Positions 1 through 6,389 of a stretch of 10,020 bases of DNA are shown here, piece after piece. The stretch is from JAKQHY01 sp034429475 (GTDB taxonomy: Bacteria; Chloroflexota; Anaerolineae; B4-G1; SLSP01): positions 1 through 10,020 of the forward strand of contig DAOUGD010000336.1 in NCBI GenBank assembly GCA_034429475.1. Reading direction: 5' to 3'. Made by a program: the position numbers and the translations under genes. Under the pieces are notes generated by a model that did no database searches, was not told where the DNA came from, and saw only the letters and a list, made by a program, of their open reading frames with translations. Numbering within the stretch: position 1 is the first letter of the stretch; each line of letters begins with the position of its first letter.

Positions 1-30
1 TTCGATTTCGGGCTACCGCCCGAAATCGAA
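1..30 (-). terminator. Perfect hairpin downstream of pyrG, possible terminator
   Basis: A perfect 13-bp stem (1-13 with 18-30) closes a 4-base loop at 14-17. It begins 24 bases past the pyrG stop codon, in the place expected for a pyrG terminator. The T-run that would follow it on the minus strand lies outside the window, so intrinsic termination cannot be confirmed. The GC-rich core (CGGGC, 4-base loop, GCCCG) is the same as that of the hairpin at 9911-9924, so this may be a member of a dispersed hairpin repeat family rather than a dedicated terminator. Confidence 0.5.
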
Positions 31-54
31 AAACACCTTTTTAATAAATGATCC

Positions 55-1668
55 CTATTGGGGATGGCGCGCAATCGCGGCCGCGATAAATCCGCTGAAC
101 AACGGGTGCGGGCGATCCAGGCGCGACTTGAATTCTGGGTGGAATTGGGTCGCCACCATCCAGGGGTGATCCTTGAGTTCGGCGATCTCCACCAGGCGGC
201 CGTCGGGCGAGAGGCCGCTGAAGACCATGCCGGCCTTGCTGAACAGGTCGCGGTAGGCGTTGTTGAACTCGAAGCGGTGCCGGTGGCGCTCCTGGATTTC
301 GTCGGCCTGGTAGGCGGCCTGCGCTTTGCTGCCCGGTTGCAGCACGCAGGGATAGCTCCCCAGCCGCATCGTGCCGCCCATGTCCACGATGCTGTTCTGA
401 TCGGGCATTAGCGCGATGACGGGGTGCTTGGTCTTGGGATCGAACTCCGCGCTGTTCGGCTCGTCGCTGCCCAGGAGGTGGCGCGCCAACTCGATGCACA
501 TCACCTGCATCCCCAGGCACAGCCCCAGGTAGGGGATGCGCTGCTCGCGGGCGATGCGCGCCGCGACGATCTTCCCCTCGATGCCGCGATAGCCGAAGCC
601 GCCCGGCACAACGATGCCGTCCGCCCCCTGCACGCGCTCCAGCGATTTGCCGTGCTCCAGGTCCTCGCTGTGGACCCAGTCAATCTCGACCTCCCGGTTG
701 TGCGCCAATCCCGCGTGGATCAGGGATTCCCGCACGCTGATGTAGGCGTCGTGGAGTTCCACGTACTTGCCCACCAGCGCGATCCGCACCACAGGCTTGT
801 TGGACTTGAGCCGGGCGATGGCGCTGCGCCACTCGGTCAGTTCGGGAGCGTGGATTTTGTCCGCCAGCTTGAGCCGCTCCACCACCAGGTCGCCGATGCC
901 GTCGTCCTCCAGCCGCAGGGGGACTTCGTAGATGCTGTCAGCGGTGGTGAGGGCGATGACGGCCTCCGACTCCACGTCGCAGAACAGGGCGACTTTGGCG
1001 CGCAGGTCGTCGGTAATGGGGGAGTCGGCGCGCAGGCCGATGATGTCCGGCTGGATGCCCATGCCGCGCAGTTCGTGGACGCTGTGCTGCGTGGGCTTCG
1101 TCTTCAGCTCGCCGCTGGCGCTGAGGTAGGGCAGCAGGGTGACGTGGACGTACAGCACGTTCTCGCGGCCCACGTCCTTGCGCATCTGGCGGATCGCTTC
1201 CAGGAACGGCTGCCCCTCGATGTCGCCGACGGTGCCGCCGATTTCGACGATGGCGACGTCAGCGCGCAGCAGTTGCGCCGCGCGGACGATCCGCCGCTTG
1301 ATCTCGTTGGTGACGTGCGGCACCACCTGGATCGTGCCGCCGAGGTAGTCGCCGCGCCGCTCGCGCGCGATGACTTCGCTGTAGACCTGCCCGGTGGTGA
1401 CGTTGTTGAGCTTGCCGAGGTTCTCGTCAATGAAGCGCTCATAGTGCCCCAAATCCAGGTCGGTCTCCGCGCCGTCCTCGGTCACAAAGACTTCCCCGTG
1501 CTGATAGGGGGCCATCGTGCCGGGATCCACGTTGAGATACGGATCGAGCTTCTGAATGGAGACGCGCAGCCCGCGCGCTTTGAGGAGATGGCCCAATGAG
1601 GCCGCGGTGATGCCCTTCCCGAGGGAACTGACTACCCCGCCAGTCACGAAAATGTATTTGATAGTCAT
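55..1668 (-). CDS. pyrG: CTP synthase (glutamine-hydrolysing)
   Basis: This enzyme converts UTP to CTP using ATP and glutamine-derived ammonia, the last step of de novo pyrimidine nucleotide synthesis in the cytoplasm. The 537-residue product has the normal family length. The N-terminal synthetase domain (about 1-270) shows the P-loop-like start (VTGGVVSSLGKG, residues 8-19), the DPYLN...DPGTMAP segment (42-54), the HGEVFVTEDGAE stretch (57-68) and EIGGTVGDIEG (142-152). The C-terminal class I glutamine amidotransferase domain (about 295-535) shows PGGFGYRG (355-362), nucleophile Cys384 in LGLCLGMQ, and His510 and Glu512 in FHPEF, so the Cys-His-Glu triad is complete. The ATG at 1666-1668 is preceded by AGGAGG with a 9-base spacer, which fixes the start. 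It is the last minus-strand gene after the restriction-modification pair, but a 289-bp repeat-rich gap and its own promoter candidate suggest separate transcription. Identity is certain. Confidence 0.98.
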   Translation of the reverse strand: MTIKYIFVTGGVVSSLGKGITAASLGHLLKARGLRVSIQKLDPYLNVDPGTMAPYQHGEVFVTEDGAETDLDLGHYERFIDENLGKLNNVTTGQVYSEVIARERRGDYLGGTIQVVPHVTNEIKRRIVRAAQLLRADVAIVEIGGTVGDIEGQPFLEAIRQMRKDVGRENVLYVHVTLLPYLSASGELKTKPTQHSVHELRGMGIQPDIIGLRADSPITDDLRAKVALFCDVESEAVIALTTADSIYEVPLRLEDDGIGDLVVERLKLADKIHAPELTEWRSAIARLKSNKPVVRIALVGKYVELHDAYISVRESLIHAGLAHNREVEIDWVHSEDLEHGKSLERVQGADGIVVPGGFGYRGIEGKIVAARIAREQRIPYLGLCLGMQVMCIELARHLLGSDEPNSAEFDPKTKHPVIALMPDQNSIVDMGGTMRLGSYPCVLQPGSKAQAAYQADEIQERHRHRFEFNNAYRDLFSKAGMVFSGLSPDGRLVEIAELKDHPWMVATQFHPEFKSRLDRPHPLFSGFIAAAIARHPQ

Positions 1669-1695
1669 TTTTCAGTACCTCCTGACGGGATATAC

Positions 1696-1723
1696 ATTGT
1701 AACCGATGATGGGGAGAAGCCAA
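1696..1723 (-). promoter_or_regulatory. Probable sigma70-type promoter of pyrG
   Basis: Read on the minus strand, TACAAT (1696-1701) is a good -10 hexamer. TTGGCT (1718-1723) is a 4-of-6 match to the -35 consensus, and the spacer is 16 bases. Transcription would begin about 20 bases before the start codon, leaving room for the AGGAGG ribosome-binding site at 1678-1683. The heptamer array begins only two bases upstream of the -35 box. This is a pattern match only. Confidence 0.45.
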
Positions 1724-1725
1724 AC

Positions 1726-1788
1726 GTAGTCTGTAGTCCGTAGTCCGTAGTCCGTAGTCTGTAGTCCGTAGTCCGTAGTCCGTAGTCC
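1726..1788. repeat. Nine tandem heptamers (GTAGTCC)
   Basis: Nine uninterrupted 7-base units fill 63 bases. Seven are GTAGTCC, and units 1 and 5 are GTAGTCT. There is no spacer between units, so this is a short tandem repeat (like the heptanucleotide STRRs described in filamentous cyanobacteria) and not a CRISPR. It sits immediately upstream of the pyrG promoter candidate. Copy number is probably variable between strains, which is an inference from tandem-repeat behaviour in general. Confidence 0.9.
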
Positions 1789-1805
1789 GTCTCTGCTCTT
1801 CCGCC

Positions 1806-1904
1806 AGGGCTATCGCATTTGAAGGCAGAGACTACAAAAGTTTCAGCAGGCGCCAGCGAGACTTTTGTAGGCTGGCTCTGGCTCAGGTCAAATGCAATAG
1901 CCCT
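1806..1904. repeat. Nested imperfect palindrome, MITE-like element
   Basis: The outer arms AGGGCTATCGCATTTGA (1806-1822) and TCAAATGCAATAGCCCT (1888-1904) are inverted repeats matching at 16 of 17 positions. Inside them, CTACAAAAGT (1832-1841) and ACTTTTGTAG (1861-1870) form a second, perfect 10-bp inverted repeat around a 19-base loop. The 99-bp unit has no coding capacity. It lies downstream of the S-subunit gene and upstream of pyrG. It could act as a transcript-end hairpin for the restriction-modification genes or be a non-autonomous mobile repeat. No target-site duplication is obvious. Confidence 0.7.
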
Positions 1905-1928
1905 AGCTCTTTCGCTTTCCTGCTCCCC

Positions 1929-1952
1929 GTCACCTTGTCACCTTGTCGCCTT
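1929..1952. repeat. Three tandem octamers (GTCACCTT)
   Basis: The units are GTCACCTT, GTCACCTT and GTCGCCTT in direct succession, ending 5 bases from the stop codon of the S-subunit gene. It is a short simple repeat of no known function. Confidence 0.6.
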
Positions 1953-1957
1953 GAATC

Positions 1958-3205
1958 TCAAAGCCGCTCATTTCCCAAAATGGCCGCCTCGACTTCCGCC
2001 GCGCTTTCCCGCGCGCGTTGCGCGACCTGCGCTCGCAGGCCGGCGACTTCGGCGCGGGCGGCCTCGACCTGGGCCACGATTTCGCGTTGGATGGCGAGGG
2101 GAGGAAGGGGAAGAGGATACGTAGCAATCATCTCCGCATTGAGATTAGGTTGGTTATTGCCGCTTGCCAAAGCGCGCAAATCATCGTACTCGCTCATCAA
2201 GTAGTACCATAAGAAATCCGGCTCAATTTGTTCACTAAAGTTGGTCAAGACCGCACAAGCCTGGTTTGTAGCCGCATCTATACCAAGTTTAGCAGTTCTG
2301 CCCCGCGTTGCGCCTTGCCCATACATTGCCACAAGCAAACTTCCTTTGAGATAAATTCTTGCGCTGCTATTTTCAAGTCCAAGTTGTGTCAAAGTTTCAC
2401 TTGTTTCATAAATCACAGCGTCGCGCACCTCGGTGGTTTTAACCCAGGGAATGTCTCCACCAAAATACTGCGGGATTTTTCTTGATGGCGTGCCGCCGCT
2501 ACTGATTTGACACACATCAGAGACTTGTACTGTAGGATACTTTGCAGCATAGGCTTGATTGATAGCTTTCCAACACATATCTACACCCCAGCGATCCAGG
2601 TCTTTAAAGTTCAAGGTAAATACCATTGGACGTTTAATCTGAGTTGCAGGTTTTCTGCCAAGTGCGTGCTTTACATTGGCTAAAGTTTCTGTTTCCAATA
2701 GCTCTATGCGTTCATTCGCCGCCGCAATCTCCACCTGCGCCCCATGCCAGCGGGCGACGATGGCGCGTTGCGTTTCCAGCGGGGGGAGAGGAATGAACAG
2801 GTTGATAAAGGCTTCCGGCTGAACCCGCTTGCGGCCACTGGTGCCACTCACCCAATCGTTCACACTCTGTTTGAAATCTGCGGTCTGCAAAAACAACGCC
2901 ATATACTCCGGCACAACCTGTGTTTCATCTACATTGTAAACCGGGTACTCTGCCGTCACGACTGCTCGTGGAATGGCGGCGGGCAATAGTCCAATAGCGC
3001 CATTACGCGCGTCTATTTTGGAAAAGACGAGATCGCCAGGGTAAACGGCAAACAATCGGCCTTTGAAGTCTTCCTTGCCGCGCAGGTTGCGCGGTTCCAT
3101 CGAGCCATCGAAGTGGATCGTAATGGGCGTCCATTCTGCAAATCCATCTTCGCCCAGAGTAACGACTTCACAGCGCGGCGTCAAAACGGACGCTAAAACT
3201 ACCAT
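1958..3205 (-). CDS. hsdS: Restriction-modification specificity (S) subunit, HsdS-like
   Basis: S subunits read the DNA target and direct the methylase or nuclease to it. From the ATG at 3203-3205 the product has 415 residues, typical for the family, with the classic two-half layout. Target recognition domain 1 (about 1-137) is followed by the conserved IPLPPLETQRAIV (138-150) and a helical spacer. Domain 2 (about 223-360) starts at YPTVQVSDVCQISSGGTPS. The second conserved PLPLPPLAIQREIV (about 364-377) leads into an Ala/Glu-rich coiled coil to the end. The frame stays open upstream to 3478, overlapping the methylase gene, but no ATG, GTG or TTG lies in this frame between the methylase stop and 3205, and no good ribosome-binding site precedes 3205. 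Family members usually carry several residues before the segment aligned with WPMVVL, so the exact N terminus is uncertain. DNA for domain 2 is far more AT-rich than the rest. Confidence 0.9.
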   Translation of the reverse strand: MVVLASVLTPRCEVVTLGEDGFAEWTPITIHFDGSMEPRNLRGKEDFKGRLFAVYPGDLVFSKIDARNGAIGLLPAAIPRAVVTAEYPVYNVDETQVVPEYMALFLQTADFKQSVNDWVSGTSGRKRVQPEAFINLFIPLPPLETQRAIVARWHGAQVEIAAANERIELLETETLANVKHALGRKPATQIKRPMVFTLNFKDLDRWGVDMCWKAINQAYAAKYPTVQVSDVCQISSGGTPSRKIPQYFGGDIPWVKTTEVRDAVIYETSETLTQLGLENSSARIYLKGSLLVAMYGQGATRGRTAKLGIDAATNQACAVLTNFSEQIEPDFLWYYLMSEYDDLRALASGNNQPNLNAEMIATYPLPLPPLAIQREIVAQVEAARAEVAGLRAQVAQRARESAAEVEAAILGNERL

Positions 3206-3263
3206 CGGCCACTGGCTCTTTGGCGCGGGCGTATAGGCTGTTTTCGTATCCCAACGTGCAGAG

Positions 3264-3295
3264 GCCCCCCACCACCGAACAAAGCAGCGGGGGGC
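3264..3295 (-). other. GC hairpin at the methylase / S-subunit junction
   Basis: A 7-bp all-GC stem (3264-3270 with 3289-3295) encloses 18 bases, within which further wobble-rich pairing is possible. On the coding (minus) strand it starts at the last base of the methylase stop codon. There is no T-run after it, so an intrinsic terminator is unlikely. It may tune translation or mRNA stability between the two genes; this is inference from position. Confidence 0.5.
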
Positions 3296-5640
3296 TACTG
3301 AAAATTTGGCGTCGCCTCCGGCTGCGCGCCAGCCTCCACCCAGGCGGCGAACTGACGATATTGGTTGACCACTTCCGGCAAATCGTTCGGCCCGTCCGCT
3401 CCGGTGCTGGTGATGCCGACGGCTTCCGGTTCGGCAAAGAAGACGGGGTAATCGAACAATTCGCGCACGCGCGTCCACACGGCGGCGTCCTGCGCGGCGT
3501 CCATCTCTTTGAGACGGCTCGTCAATTCTTTCAGGAGTTCCTTGCGTCGCTCCCGGTCGGCGGGGGTGATGGCCTGCGCGATCTGCCGCTTGAGCTGGCG
3601 CGCGCGTTGGCGGGAGGCGGCGTCCAGATCGTCCGGTTCAATCCAACGCGCGCCGTCATAGGTAACGCCTAGTTCTGCCAGACTGGCAAGCGCCGGCAGC
3701 AGGTCGGCGCGGCCATACGCGGCGATGCGCGGATCGTAGTCGGCATGAGCTTCCGCGCGCTGCGCGTCGAAACCGGGGTCAAGCTCCTGGTGCGCTTGAT
3801 CCCACGCGGCTTGCCAGTCGTTTTCATCTTGCGCTGTAAAACGTTGCAAAAAGAGCAACGACGCCTTGACAGTGGCTTTGGAACTGACGAAGGTCTCTTG
3901 CGGCAAACTCACCACGGCCAGCAGGCGCGCTTTGCCCTCTGTCCAGCGGCGCAACCAATCCAACGAAGGGTTGTTGAGGATGCCTTCCGGCAGCACAATC
4001 CCCATCCGCCCGCCGGGTTTGAGCAAATCCAGGCACCGTTCGATGAAGAGCATCTCGGTGGGGCGATTGTCCCGGTCTTTGCCGATTTCGTACAGGTTGA
4101 GGATGGGCGTGTGATTTTGGGCCGCCAATGTCATCTGCGTGTGGCTCTGGCGGTAGGGAGCGCCAAAGCGCGCTGTGTATTCGGCAATCTTATCCTCGTT
4201 GGCGGTGACGCGCGTTTCCTCGGTCGAACCCACTTTTTGATCTTTGCCCACGTTCGCACCAAACGGGGGATTGGTCAACACAATGTCGAACCGACCGGGG
4301 AAGATGCCGTTCACGTCCACAAACCCGTCGTGGTAGTGGATGCCACCGTGCCCATCGCCGTGCATAATCATATTCATCTTGGACGTGCGGGCCGCGCGCG
4401 GTTCGGCGTCGGTGCCAAAGATGCAATCGTGCGCCAGGCCGTACAAGCGCGTCCCCGTCGTTTGTACCTCTAATTGCCGGTTCAGTTCGGCAAAGGCGGT
4501 GTTGATGGCAACCAATTCTTGTTCCTCCGGCAAGCCTTGCCCTTCAATCGCAGCGCGGCGCTGCTCCTTCTGGCGCTGGATGTCGTACTCAATCTTGTCG
4601 CGCACATACTCGAAGAAGCGAATGAGAAAGCCGCCCGACCCGGCGGCCGGATCGCACATGACCTCGCCTTCCTGCGGATCGAGCATCTCTACCGCAAAAT
4701 CCACAATCGGGCGCGGCGTAAAAAACTGGCCCAATTCACCCCGAAAGGTTTGTCCCAGGAATTTCTCAAAGGCGATGCCCTTGATGTCGTCGGAGGTGGT
4801 GGAGAGATTGAAGCGTTCCAAGAGTTTGACGATGCGCCGAAAAGTGGATTCGGAGGCCTCCAGGCGATCATTGGCGGCAAAGAGGTCATCCACATGGTAA
4901 TATTTGCGCGTCGCCTCAAACAGTCCTTCCATGACTGATGGGTCGTTATCCAGACGTGTCGTGGCCCGTTTGTCAATATATTCGGTAGTGAATTTGCCCC
5001 AATTGCCCGTGCGTTCAATGTACATCTTGATGAACAGAATTTTGGAGATTTCGTCAAAGGCGCGGCCGGGCTCCATCTTGTGAACGTCGCGCAGGATGTT
5101 GTGGCAATCAAAGAGTAACCGCCGGAACTCCTCACGGTTGAAAGCCCGCGTCGCCTGTTTGATGGCGGCGATCTTTTTGGCGTCGTCCCAGTCTTCGGCG
5201 TGGGGAATGTCCTCGATATCCACCCACTCGCCGGGCGCCCCCGGCGTCAGCTTGAAGAAGCGCGTCTGCTTGGTATTGTGGGTCACAAACAATTCGCAGC
5301 CCACCGCGCGGGCGTAGGATTCGCCCTGCCAGTAATCACTTTCGATGATGGTCACATTGTCGCTTTTGCACTCGACGACCATCACCGGCGTTTTGTTGGC
5401 CTGCTTATCTGCCGCGCTTTGCCAGATCACAATATCCGCGCGCGGAGAACGGCGACCATGCTGCGTCTTGCGCTCCTGATCCATCTGCTCAAAGGCATAG
5501 CCGTAATAATGGTGCAGGAGATGAATATATTGCTGGCGCACGGTTTCTTCCGGCGTAGCGGCGCGATAGTCGCCGCGCAGTTCGCAAAAGACCTGGGTTT
5601 TATTCGCATTGAACTTGAGGGGATAAACTTGAGTCGTCAT
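3295..5640 (-). CDS. hsdM: Nuclease-methyltransferase fusion (N-6 adenine DNA methylase with HsdR-N-like nuclease domain)
   Basis: The 781-residue product transfers methyl groups to adenine N6 and probably also cuts DNA. The first ~150 residues resemble the nuclease domain at the N terminus of HsdR: Asp69 (RADIVIW), Glu90-Cys-Lys92 (VVECKSD) and the QxxxY motif Gln105-Tyr109, the layout of an active PD-(D/E)xK fold. A helical HsdM_N-like region follows (about 155-300). The catalytic domain starts at GQFFTPR (305-311ish), with SAM-binding motif I DPAAGSGGFL (330-339) and catalytic motif IV NPPF (457-460). KPGGRMGIVLPEG (541-553) is the usual HsdM segment. A basic/acidic helical stretch (about 675-720) and a tail ending in NDLP...YRQF complete it. 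HsdM alone is usually about 500 residues, so the extra length is the nuclease domain plus the tail. AGGAG, 4-5 bases before the ATG, fixes the start. It lies directly upstream of the S-subunit gene. There is no helicase HsdR in the window. Alternative reading: a Type I HsdM with an accessory, non-cutting domain. Confidence 0.93.
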   Translation of the reverse strand: MTTQVYPLKFNANKTQVFCELRGDYRAATPEETVRQQYIHLLHHYYGYAFEQMDQERKTQHGRRSPRADIVIWQSAADKQANKTPVMVVECKSDNVTIIESDYWQGESYARAVGCELFVTHNTKQTRFFKLTPGAPGEWVDIEDIPHAEDWDDAKKIAAIKQATRAFNREEFRRLLFDCHNILRDVHKMEPGRAFDEISKILFIKMYIERTGNWGKFTTEYIDKRATTRLDNDPSVMEGLFEATRKYYHVDDLFAANDRLEASESTFRRIVKLLERFNLSTTSDDIKGIAFEKFLGQTFRGELGQFFTPRPIVDFAVEMLDPQEGEVMCDPAAGSGGFLIRFFEYVRDKIEYDIQRQKEQRRAAIEGQGLPEEQELVAINTAFAELNRQLEVQTTGTRLYGLAHDCIFGTDAEPRAARTSKMNMIMHGDGHGGIHYHDGFVDVNGIFPGRFDIVLTNPPFGANVGKDQKVGSTEETRVTANEDKIAEYTARFGAPYRQSHTQMTLAAQNHTPILNLYEIGKDRDNRPTEMLFIERCLDLLKPGGRMGIVLPEGILNNPSLDWLRRWTEGKARLLAVVSLPQETFVSSKATVKASLLFLQRFTAQDENDWQAAWDQAHQELDPGFDAQRAEAHADYDPRIAAYGRADLLPALASLAELGVTYDGARWIEPDDLDAASRQRARQLKRQIAQAITPADRERRKELLKELTSRLKEMDAAQDAAVWTRVRELFDYPVFFAEPEAVGITSTGADGPNDLPEVVNQYRQFAAWVEAGAQPEATPNFQ

Positions 5641-5735
5641 AAATCTCCTGGTATAAAAAGTCGGCTACCCCATCACGCCCCGTGAACGAGGCTTTTTAAC
5701 AATAGAGTTGTTTCGCATAACGCGGGAGGAAATTC

Positions 5736-5795
5736 GGACGCAGATTCACGCAGATTATTCAAAAAATCAGCGTTCATCTGCGTTTATCTGCGTCC
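5736..5795. repeat. Intergenic inverted repeat built on ACGCAGAT / ATCTGCGT
   Basis: Arms at 5736-5755 and 5776-5795 match as inverted repeats at 18 of 20 positions and enclose an A-rich centre. Each arm contains two copies of GCAGAT (or ATCTGC). The same unit recurs at 9584-9647. It lies 95 bases upstream of the methylase start codon. A short open frame across it (encoding RSSAFICVQ) also appears across the second copy and is an artefact of the repeat, not a gene. Confidence 0.8.
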
Positions 5796-5883
5796 AATAT
5801 CTCTTTACAGCTTATTTGAGAACAAGTCTATATGGATCAGACGCGGAACGGAGCAGCGCGACACTACTACGCCGTGCGGCACC

Positions 5884-5911
5884 ATCTACCGTCTACCGTC
5901 TACTGTCTACT
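5884..5911. repeat. Four heptamers (GTCTACC-type) overlapping the Trypco1 stop codon
   Basis: Four contiguous 7-base units (ATCTACC, GTCTACC, GTCTACT, GTCTACT) run into the 3' end of the Trypco1 gene. The TAG stop codon of that gene (5907-5909, minus strand) lies inside the last unit. Confidence 0.65.
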
Positions 5912-6230
5912 TCTTCCAAGTCAGCGTGACGACGAAGCTCGACTCCGCGCCGGCTTTCGCAATGTAGGCCCCGGCTTCCGCGTCCAACTTGAGGCCGAAC
6001 TCTACGCTGACTTCGGTGGGCTTGTCCGAAATGCCGTCAATCGTCGCCGTGACGCGCTCGGCCATCGCGCGAATCGTGCCCATGGCGACGTTCAGCGCGT
6101 GCGCGGACTTTTCCGCCAGCGCCTGGGGATCGGTCAGATCAATGCCGACTTGTCGCACACCGGCCTGCGGCGCAAACTCCACCAAAATGGGCGTCCCGCC
6201 CTCTTCTCCTGAAATCGTGAATTCAAACAT
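5907..6230 (-). CDS. Trypsin-co-occurring domain 1 (Trypco1, CU044_2847 family) protein
   Basis: This is a small single-domain protein of 107 residues. The C-terminal half carries the family signature: a conserved EVSVEFGLKLDAEAGA stretch (73-88) followed by a hydrophobic segment ending in SFVVTLTW (98-105), after a predicted beta-rich N terminus (FEFTISGEEGGTPILVEF) and a central helix (about 35-65). Trypco1 proteins were predicted by comparative genomics to take part in NTP-dependent biological conflict systems, often near trypsin-like peptidases; the biochemical role is unknown. No signal peptide or membrane segment is visible. The ATG at 6228-6230 is preceded by GGAGGT with a 6-base spacer, so it is preferred over the in-frame ATG 63 bases upstream, which has no such site and lies beyond the promoter's -10 box. 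It lies on the same strand as the restriction-modification pair, 266 bp upstream, and is divergent from the mannosidase gene. The usual peptidase or NTPase partners are not in the window. Confidence 0.85.
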   Translation of the reverse strand: MFEFTISGEEGGTPILVEFAPQAGVRQVGIDLTDPQALAEKSAHALNVAMGTIRAMAERVTATIDGISDKPTEVSVEFGLKLDAEAGAYIAKAGAESSFVVTLTWKK

Positions 6231-6273
6231 CGTGTGACCTCCGTTCAATGAGTTGGGAAAAACCTTGAGGGCT

Positions 6274-6302
6274 ATTATAGGCAGATTTGCCATTGACGTG
6301 AA
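6274..6302 (-). promoter_or_regulatory. Probable promoter of the Trypco1 gene
   Basis: On the minus strand a perfect TATAAT (6274-6279) stands 17 bases from TTCACG (6297-6302), a 4-of-6 match to the -35 consensus. Transcription would start near 6267, giving a leader of roughly 35 bases that contains the GGAGGT ribosome-binding site. The -35 box lies inside the heptamer repeat tract. Confidence 0.6.
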
Positions 6303-6360
6303 ACGTCAGGCGTCAAACGTCAAACGTCAAACGTTATGACTTCACGTTTTACGTTTTACG
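6295..6360. repeat. Convergent heptamer tracts (CGTCAAA / ACGTTTT)
   Basis: The left part (about 6295-6335) consists of imperfect tandem units of the type AAACGTC. The right part (6344-6360) has two ACGTTTT units plus ACG. As the two types are approximate reverse complements, the whole tract can fold into a long imperfect hairpin. It fills the middle of the divergent intergenic region and supplies the -35 box of the Trypco1 promoter. Confidence 0.75.
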
Positions 6361-6389
6361 ATTTTCGCTTGTCTTTCCTTTGAACCGGA

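Noticed and set aside
424..1599. Long plus-strand open frame (391 codons) opposite pyrG
   Set aside because: It is the antisense shadow of a certain CTP synthase gene in high-GC DNA; the translation is His/Asp/Val/Leu-rich with no recognisable domain.
1726..1788. Possible CRISPR array
   Set aside because: The units are 7 bases long with no spacers between them, so this is a tandem repeat; no cas gene is nearby.
3298..3478. N-terminal extension of the S subunit to the ATG at 3476-3478
   Set aside because: It would overlap the end of the methylase gene by more than 180 bases, and its residues are Arg/Gly/Ser-rich shadow sequence unlike S-subunit N termini.
5641..5660. TATACC just before the methylase start as a -10 box
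   Set aside because: It directly adjoins the AGGAG ribosome-binding site, so a transcript starting there would lose the leader; no -35 box is placed well.
5676..5697. Plus-strand hairpin followed by TTTTT
   Set aside because: The stem has a mismatch and is weak, and no plus-strand gene precedes it that would need a terminator.
5708..5929. Small plus-strand frame containing RSSAFICVQ
   Set aside because: It is produced by reading through the ACGCAGAT/ATCTGCGT repeat; the same peptide arises from the second copy at 9584-9647.
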